A DNA stretch of 64,000 nt, from the NCBI GenBank assembly GCA_964412105.1, contig CAYPNM010000012.1, positions 13,553 through 77,552 on the forward strand, written 5' to 3'. The notes beneath the pieces are model-generated. The model did not search any database, was not told the DNA's origin, and saw only the letters and a program-made list of their open reading frames with translations. Source of the stretch: JAKAGZ01 sp964412105 (lineage in GTDB: Bacteria; Bacteroidota; Ignavibacteria; Ignavibacteriales; Ignavibacteriaceae). Shown here piece by piece: positions 59,424 through 64,000 of the stretch (its first letter is position 1; the number at the start of each line of letters is the position of its first letter). The position numbers were made by a program, and so were the translations under genes.

Positions 59424-60662
59424 TCACTGAGGTTTTAATATTAATTCCTGAATTTTCTTAACCATTAAAGGTGCCCTTTGTTTTTTATAATAAGAAAGAG
59501 AAAATTTAAAATAATCAAGAGCTTCCTCTTTTTTATCTAATTCAGAATACAAGATTCCAAGTTCGAGCGATGTTTCTGCTTGATTTAGAACATTCTCAAG
59601 TTCTTCATTAATCCTTAAACTTGAAAGCAAATAATTTTCCGCGCTACGATAATTTTGGAGCTTCCTTTCAATTATTCCTTTTAACTTATAAATGTCTGCA
59701 ATCGATAAGCGGTCATTTAATTTAAAGCAAATTTCCATAGCTTTATCGGCAAATGCATTTGCCAGAATATAGTCTTCAAGTTGGACATAAATAAATGCTT
59801 TACCAAGGTACGACAAAGCGAGACTTGGAAGATAGCCAGCCTTTAATGCAGAAGTAATACTTAGGTCAAATTCGGATAGTGCTGATTGATATTCTTTTTT
59901 TTCTGTAAATAACATACCAAGGTTATGTCTTACTTCTGTTATCCTTCTGAAATCTTGATTTTGCTCAAATTTAATTAATGACCTTTGATAATAAGTGAAC
60001 GCTGAATCGTAATCTCCTTGGATATTACTTAATATGCCAAGATTAATTTCCAGAATCCCTATTAAAGCAGAATCTTTTTTTTGCCTTAAAAAGGTTAAGG
60101 CTTTTTCAAAATACTTATTCGCCTTTTTTAAATCACCTCGATCTCCGGCAATTGTTCCCAATAAATTTTCACATCTAAAACAGCCGTTGTAGTCCTTTTG
60201 CTCCAGGAACATTTTTTCTGCCTTGGTTATAAAGCTAATGCTCTTTTCCCATTCTGCATAGCGGCTAGTTATATCACCCAAGGCAAGAATGGCATGTGCT
60301 ACAGCATTCTCTTGTTTAGGATCATCCTTAATTAAATTCAAAATGAAATTATAAATTTCGGCTGCTGTGTTAAGTTCTCCTTGGGCAATAGATAATTCAC
60401 CGAGGCTTTGTAAAAATTCAAGAAATTTTTGTTTTATGAGTTTGTTTTCAGCAAAAGTAATTAGGAAATTTATGCTAGCGTGATAGTTTTGTGTTGGAGC
60501 AATTTCAGAATTAAGTTGATCCTTTGTTGCTTTATTTAGTGAAGTTTTGAATGGTCTCTGTTTTTCTGAACTTTTCGCAATTATATTTTTATACTCTGCT
60601 ATTTCATCAGGCTTAAAATAGTTTTGAAGCAATTTATCAATCATATTTACAATAGTTAACAC
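59424..60662 (-). CDS. Tetratricopeptide-repeat protein
   Basis: A 412-residue soluble protein made mostly of TPR-like helical pairs: ALGDITSRYAEWEKSISFIT, NLLGTIAGDRGDLKKANKYF, GILSNIQGDYDSAFTYYQRS, NLGMLFTEKKEYQSALSEFD, LELGILYSELDKKEEALDYF. There is no catalytic domain or signal peptide. It has the helical-array layout of TPR regions of bacterial signalling proteins. The start is GTG at 60662; an ATG at 60644 (406 residues) is as likely, since neither has a clear ribosome site. It lies 113 nt upstream of the two-kinase pair on the same strand, so a role in the same signalling is possible. Confidence 0.8.
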   Translation of the reverse strand: MLTIVNMIDKLLQNYFKPDEIAEYKNIIAKSSEKQRPFKTSLNKATKDQLNSEIAPTQNYHASINFLITFAENKLIKQKFLEFLQSLGELSIAQGELNTAAEIYNFILNLIKDDPKQENAVAHAILALGDITSRYAEWEKSISFITKAEKMFLEQKDYNGCFRCENLLGTIAGDRGDLKKANKYFEKALTFLRQKKDSALIGILEINLGILSNIQGDYDSAFTYYQRSLIKFEQNQDFRRITEVRHNLGMLFTEKKEYQSALSEFDLSITSALKAGYLPSLALSYLGKAFIYVQLEDYILANAFADKAMEICFKLNDRLSIADIYKLKGIIERKLQNYRSAENYLLSSLRINEELENVLNQAETSLELGILYSELDKKEEALDYFKFSLSYYKKQRAPLMVKKIQELILKPQ

Positions 60663-60783
60663 TTGTCGCCCTGATAATTAAGTAACTAAATATAGCAGAT
60701 TATCTAAAGTTGCCAAGACAAACTAAATTAAATGCCAATATTAACGACAAAAGGCTAAATGTAGTGTTTAAGGCAACATAATA

Positions 60784-63753
60784 CTAGTTTTTCAGGATTT
60801 TATAAGATAAAAACCATTGCCAGGATTCTCCATTTTTATAAAAAGCTTTTGCTATACCTGCAGAAAAAGTTGATTCAAGATTAAACCAATGTTTAAATAC
60901 AAAATTAATTTGAGCTCCAGCATCCAGCCATATATTCGTACCTGCTTTATTTACTACTAGTCCACTTGAGAATACGGACATGTCAATATAATCCAGAAAA
61001 TGTTGACCTATTCCTATCCCTCCAAATCTGAGAGGCGGAAAGTTATTTTCTAACATCAGCTTAGCAAATTTATCTGTCTCTAGGCTGTAAATAGGAATAC
61101 CCGGAAATCTAAGCAAATCCCTAAATTGTTTCACCGGGACATCATCAATTGGACGATTTCCAAATCCTCCGAAAAAATAATGCGCCTGTGCAAGATTATT
61201 ATTTTGATGGTTATAACCCATACCTATTTTAAAATGAAATACATTATGCTCGGCTATCCAGGTTGAGTAATTATCCCATTCAACATGAACTTCTGCTGCA
61301 GCATCAGGTTTAGTAAAATTTGATACAAAGGAATTTAACGTTATATTAAATTCATTGCCACTCTCATAATCAACACTTCCTATGCTTCTTCTGATACTTT
61401 TAGAATTCAGTTTTGTTGAAGCTGTAATAAAGTCAGGCTGTGATACTTTTACAAGGTTATCATTTATCGATTTAACTCCTGTATATAAATCAATTTCCGT
61501 TTTTTGCATTATTTTATGTGGATTATTATAAAGCCAGTAATTAGTATTAATCATTGAAATTTTTGTTCCGATCATTCCTCTTTTTCGATTATTAAATAGA
61601 TCAAAAAAATCCGGAGCGTTATATTCTAATCCTATTTCAAACTTCTTTTTGTACTCATATTTTCCCATGAAATGAATGTTGGGATTGTTTGAATTTGTAC
61701 TAAAAGGCGATATTCCAACTTCAAGTGTTATATCATGAATAAGAAGTGGATCTGAAATCCGTGAAAAAAAACCTATAACTTTTTGAGATTGAAACCCGGT
61801 TATTATGGGAATCATTGTATTAATTTTAAGATTACCTAAACCGCTGTAATCCTTTTCATTGGAAGAATCAATTTTATATTTATTATCCTGTGCTGGATTT
61901 AATACCCAATTCATCACTTGCGGACTTTTACTTATAATTTCCTGCCCTAGATAGTTTATTGCAGGCAAGTGAACTGCTGGCTTATTTGGAAGCATAACTG
62001 GAATAAATCCCTTGGTAGTAAACTCAAACGCAAACAATGAATCCTCAGAAACATATATAGGATTAAATAAACCTGTAACAGTATGACTGAGAGCCTCAAT
62101 ATTATTATTACTAATATCTGTTCTATATATATTCGCGACTCCGTTAGTATATGCATCCCAGTATATATATTTTTCATCCGGACTCCAGGAAGGATTTTCA
62201 GGCGTTCCGACTTCTGTAATGGTTTTATATTGAAACGGAGTACCTTCTTTTAATTTATCCAGATTTACTAGGATTAATGATTGTTGACCATTGGTTTTAT
62301 GATATGCAGCTGCTAGAAATTTTCCCGTAGGGCTAACTGAAAGATCCAACAAATCATCACCAACTTTAAAGGCCACAACTGGATCCATCTTATTATATGG
62401 GTAGCTTGAATGAGTAAGCGTTACTGCTCCGCCAGAATGTCTGAGTCCCCATAACTCATGCGTGGTTGAGCAAACAGTTAAATCCCCAATTCTGTAGTCT
62501 TTAAATAATTCTTTTGTCTCGCCTGATTTTACATCTAAAACCCAAATGTCTCTATAAAGTTCATTATTATTTGTTGTATAAAATAACAGCCCTGTCTTTT
62601 TATCAAATGCTGTAGAGGAAACCGTTATAAAACTCGGGGTTGGTAAAGTTCCTATTTCATTAGATCCGCCTGTTTTTAGATTAATTTCTTTAATGCCAGC
62701 AAGTTGACCCTCTTTATCAAATCCGAAGTAAATATTTTGACCGGCTGCATCTAAATAAGGATGTGTAACCCAGCCTTCAGAAACTCTCGTAAGTTTCCTT
62801 AATGGAGTAAGTGGGTATGATTCTAGCTTCTGGATATTTTTAATCTGAAAATTCCTTTCATACTTATAAAAATCATCCCATGCCTCTGAGAGACTTATAC
62901 CGAATTCATTTTTAAATTTTCCCCTGAATCCAGTATAAAAGTCATCACTCTTAGCCCTGTACCAATCTACTAATCGATCAGCACCATATTTTACGGCCAG
63001 GTAAGTATCGAACCGGGTTCCATACAAGTAATACAATGTTTCAAAGAGAAAAGATTCATTATAATACTTTGTATCCAGAGATAAATAGCTGGGAAAGGTT
63101 TGATTTTCATAAATCATACTTCGGAAATACATCTCATCAAAATTCCCAAGACTTCTTCCGAATCCGCCGCTGAGCCAGGTCTCCATAAAAACTGCAATTC
63201 CTTCCTGATGCCATCTTGGTGTGTATCGCTCATAGCTGGTAAGAAGACTGTACAGAACTGTTAGGGGTTGTGATTTCTCTGGTGCCACTTTTGAAAATAC
63301 CTTTCTTAGGGTTTTCTCTATATTTGAAGCATCATCGTCAACAAGTATATGTACTAATTCATGATTCAATAGCCATTGAAAGCGTTCGGTATATGGGATG
63401 TTTTCATATGCCTGTTCCAGGGGCTCTATTTCTAATCTAATAAAATCATCAGGAACTGTTGTAGTAGAGCCAAATCCGAAATCATAAGCGTCATAAGGAT
63501 TTATTACTATCTTTTCAGATGGGACTATATTAAAAATTTTTGTTAACTGGGCAAGAGCATTTTCCCCGGAAGCAAGCAGATGCGGCACAAATACCGAATC
63601 TGATTGTCTATATATGAGTTTAAAATGTTCGCTTTCAGCTTCATGCCAATCCTGAGGAAAAACAAGCTTAGAAAAAATTAATGAGAAGGAAACCAAAAAG
63701 AAAATCGACCTTATAAATGAATTTCTTTCTGGTTTTTTAAGCGGAAAATTCAA
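60784..63753 (-). CDS. Exported peptidase-MA-like/propeller/outer-membrane protein
   Basis: A 989-residue protein. Hydrophobic export signal near residues 12-32 (FIRSIFFLVSFSLIFSKLVF). The peptidase MA-type domain has HELVH at His131-Glu132-His135 (WLLNHELVHILVDDDASNIE) with a downstream WHQEGIAVFMETWLSGGFG, consistent with the third-ligand Glu. A PD40-like propeller follows (PSWSPDEKYIYWDAYTNG), and the last 300 residues look like outer-membrane beta-strands (KEIIYKK-free, aromatic-rich, ending FFLSYKILKN-like WQWFLSYKILKN). It is probably an outer-membrane-anchored zinc protease. It stands between the TPR gene and the repeat-protein gene. Confidence 0.78.
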   Translation of the reverse strand: MNFPLKKPERNSFIRSIFFLVSFSLIFSKLVFPQDWHEAESEHFKLIYRQSDSVFVPHLLASGENALAQLTKIFNIVPSEKIVINPYDAYDFGFGSTTTVPDDFIRLEIEPLEQAYENIPYTERFQWLLNHELVHILVDDDASNIEKTLRKVFSKVAPEKSQPLTVLYSLLTSYERYTPRWHQEGIAVFMETWLSGGFGRSLGNFDEMYFRSMIYENQTFPSYLSLDTKYYNESFLFETLYYLYGTRFDTYLAVKYGADRLVDWYRAKSDDFYTGFRGKFKNEFGISLSEAWDDFYKYERNFQIKNIQKLESYPLTPLRKLTRVSEGWVTHPYLDAAGQNIYFGFDKEGQLAGIKEINLKTGGSNEIGTLPTPSFITVSSTAFDKKTGLLFYTTNNNELYRDIWVLDVKSGETKELFKDYRIGDLTVCSTTHELWGLRHSGGAVTLTHSSYPYNKMDPVVAFKVGDDLLDLSVSPTGKFLAAAYHKTNGQQSLILVNLDKLKEGTPFQYKTITEVGTPENPSWSPDEKYIYWDAYTNGVANIYRTDISNNNIEALSHTVTGLFNPIYVSEDSLFAFEFTTKGFIPVMLPNKPAVHLPAINYLGQEIISKSPQVMNWVLNPAQDNKYKIDSSNEKDYSGLGNLKINTMIPIITGFQSQKVIGFFSRISDPLLIHDITLEVGISPFSTNSNNPNIHFMGKYEYKKKFEIGLEYNAPDFFDLFNNRKRGMIGTKISMINTNYWLYNNPHKIMQKTEIDLYTGVKSINDNLVKVSQPDFITASTKLNSKSIRRSIGSVDYESGNEFNITLNSFVSNFTKPDAAAEVHVEWDNYSTWIAEHNVFHFKIGMGYNHQNNNLAQAHYFFGGFGNRPIDDVPVKQFRDLLRFPGIPIYSLETDKFAKLMLENNFPPLRFGGIGIGQHFLDYIDMSVFSSGLVVNKAGTNIWLDAGAQINFVFKHWFNLESTFSAGIAKAFYKNGESWQWFLSYKILKN

Positions 63754-63778
63754 TTTTTCACGGCTAAATATTAATAAT

Positions 63779-63806
63779 AAAAAAGTCCCGTGATTTACGG
63801 GACTTT
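63779..63806 (-). terminator. Intrinsic terminator after the repeat-protein gene
   Basis: AAAGTCCCGT (63782-63791) pairs perfectly with ACGGGACTTT (63797-63806), 5-nt loop, followed on the minus strand by TTTTTT. It lies 64 nt after the stop of the gene that runs off the window. Confidence 0.88.
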
Positions 63807-63869
63807 AATTTACGAAAAATTTTTAACGTTTTATCAATCAACAATTCTTCTTTTCTAGAAGTGCCAATT

Positions 63870-64000
63870 CTAGAAAATAAGCTGCTGATTAGATGTTGCC
63901 CATGCATAACGACTTCCTAGCAATCCTAACAAGGAATTGGAAGTAGCCCAAGCATAACGATCACCTAATTGCTGCAATTGTGAATTAGATGTTGCCCATG
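63870..64000 (-). CDS. C-terminal end of a protein with 16-residue tandem repeats (5' part outside window)
   Basis: On the minus strand one frame is open from the window edge to a TAG at 63870-63872. It encodes WATSNSQLQQLGDRYA, WATSNSLLGLLGSRYA and the partial unit WATSNQQLIF before the stop: a 16-residue (48-bp) repeat with invariant WATSN and RYA. The repeats reach the very C-terminus. I do not recognise the family. A terminator follows at 63779-63806, supporting a real gene. Only about 43 codons are visible. Confidence 0.7.
   Translation of the reverse strand, partial: WATSNSQLQQLGDRYAWATSNSLLGLLGSRYAWATSNQQLIF

Noticed and set aside
1..64000. tRNA, rRNA or CRISPR elements
   Set aside because: All gaps were read; no cloverleaf with a GGTTCGA-type T-arm, no rRNA-like block and no regularly spaced direct repeats were seen.

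Overview
AT-rich bacterial chromosome, about 64 kb and almost wholly coding. The best fit is the Bacteroidota/Chlorobiota/Ignavibacteriota (FCB) side of the tree, most like Ignavibacteria. This is an inference from gene content: a bacterial geranylgeranylglyceryl-phosphate synthase, a CBM9/DUF5916 outer-membrane protein, a VPS10-like propeller protein, a bacterial tricorn protease, a homodimeric pyruvate dehydrogenase operon, and a mutase/epimerase pair for methylmalonyl-CoA. No rRNA, tRNA, CRISPR array, prophage or intact insertion sequence was recognised.

Layout. 1-2176 (+): the 3' part of a GGGP-synthase gene, gmhA and an alpha/beta hydrolase. 2177-2763: long non-coding leader. 2764-8584 (+): pyruvate dehydrogenase operon aceE-aceF-lpdA. 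8713-14936 (+): envelope/secreted proteins and an ITP/XTP phosphatase. 14942-16949 (-): rhodanese-like protein with a Ser at the catalytic Cys position, then an overlapping alkA-like/ECF sigma/zinc anti-sigma operon. 16999-24570 (+): a cNMP-GAF-kinase without the usual phospho-acceptor His, miaA, a glycosyltransferase, an FAD oxidase, msrB and a BAHD-type acyltransferase. 24571-24815: apparent gene relics and a terminator.

24816-35922 (-): an 11-kb block reading yggS, divIVA, purine nucleoside phosphorylase, an unknown membrane/coiled-coil protein, ileS, a DksA/TraR-like protein, two tandem lspA genes, rluD, cysS and a YgjP-like metallopeptidase. Its core resembles the yggS-divIVA-ileS-lspA-rluD cluster of Gram-positive bacteria. 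35923-36443: intergenic DNA with a startless open frame and a 37-bp repeat also found upstream of aceE. 36444-45599: pta, an unknown membrane protein, glutathione peroxidase, TerB-like protein, malQ, a Cys/Met PLP enzyme, an NTF2-like protein, a small conserved protein and tkt. 45807-50535: tricorn protease and a radical SAM protein. 50794-60662 (-): a repetitive coiled-coil protein, a PAP2-type phosphatase, methylmalonyl-CoA epimerase and mutase, two adjacent histidine kinases and a TPR protein. 60784-64000 (-): a peptidase-MA/propeller/barrel protein and the 3' end of a gene encoding a 16-residue tandem repeat.

How it works together. PDH makes acetyl-CoA and Pta can convert it to acetyl phosphate; the two genes share the only non-coding repeat noticed across distant sites. 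MalQ, transketolase and the methylmalonyl-CoA enzymes complete a heterotrophic central-metabolism picture. The most unusual points are the shared 37-bp element, the edge-of-window repeat protein, the divergent kinases, the duplicated lspA within the division-type cluster, the histone-H1-like tail on the DksA/TraR protein, and the radical SAM protein with a tiny upstream ORF. No complete, clearly new multi-gene system could be demonstrated.
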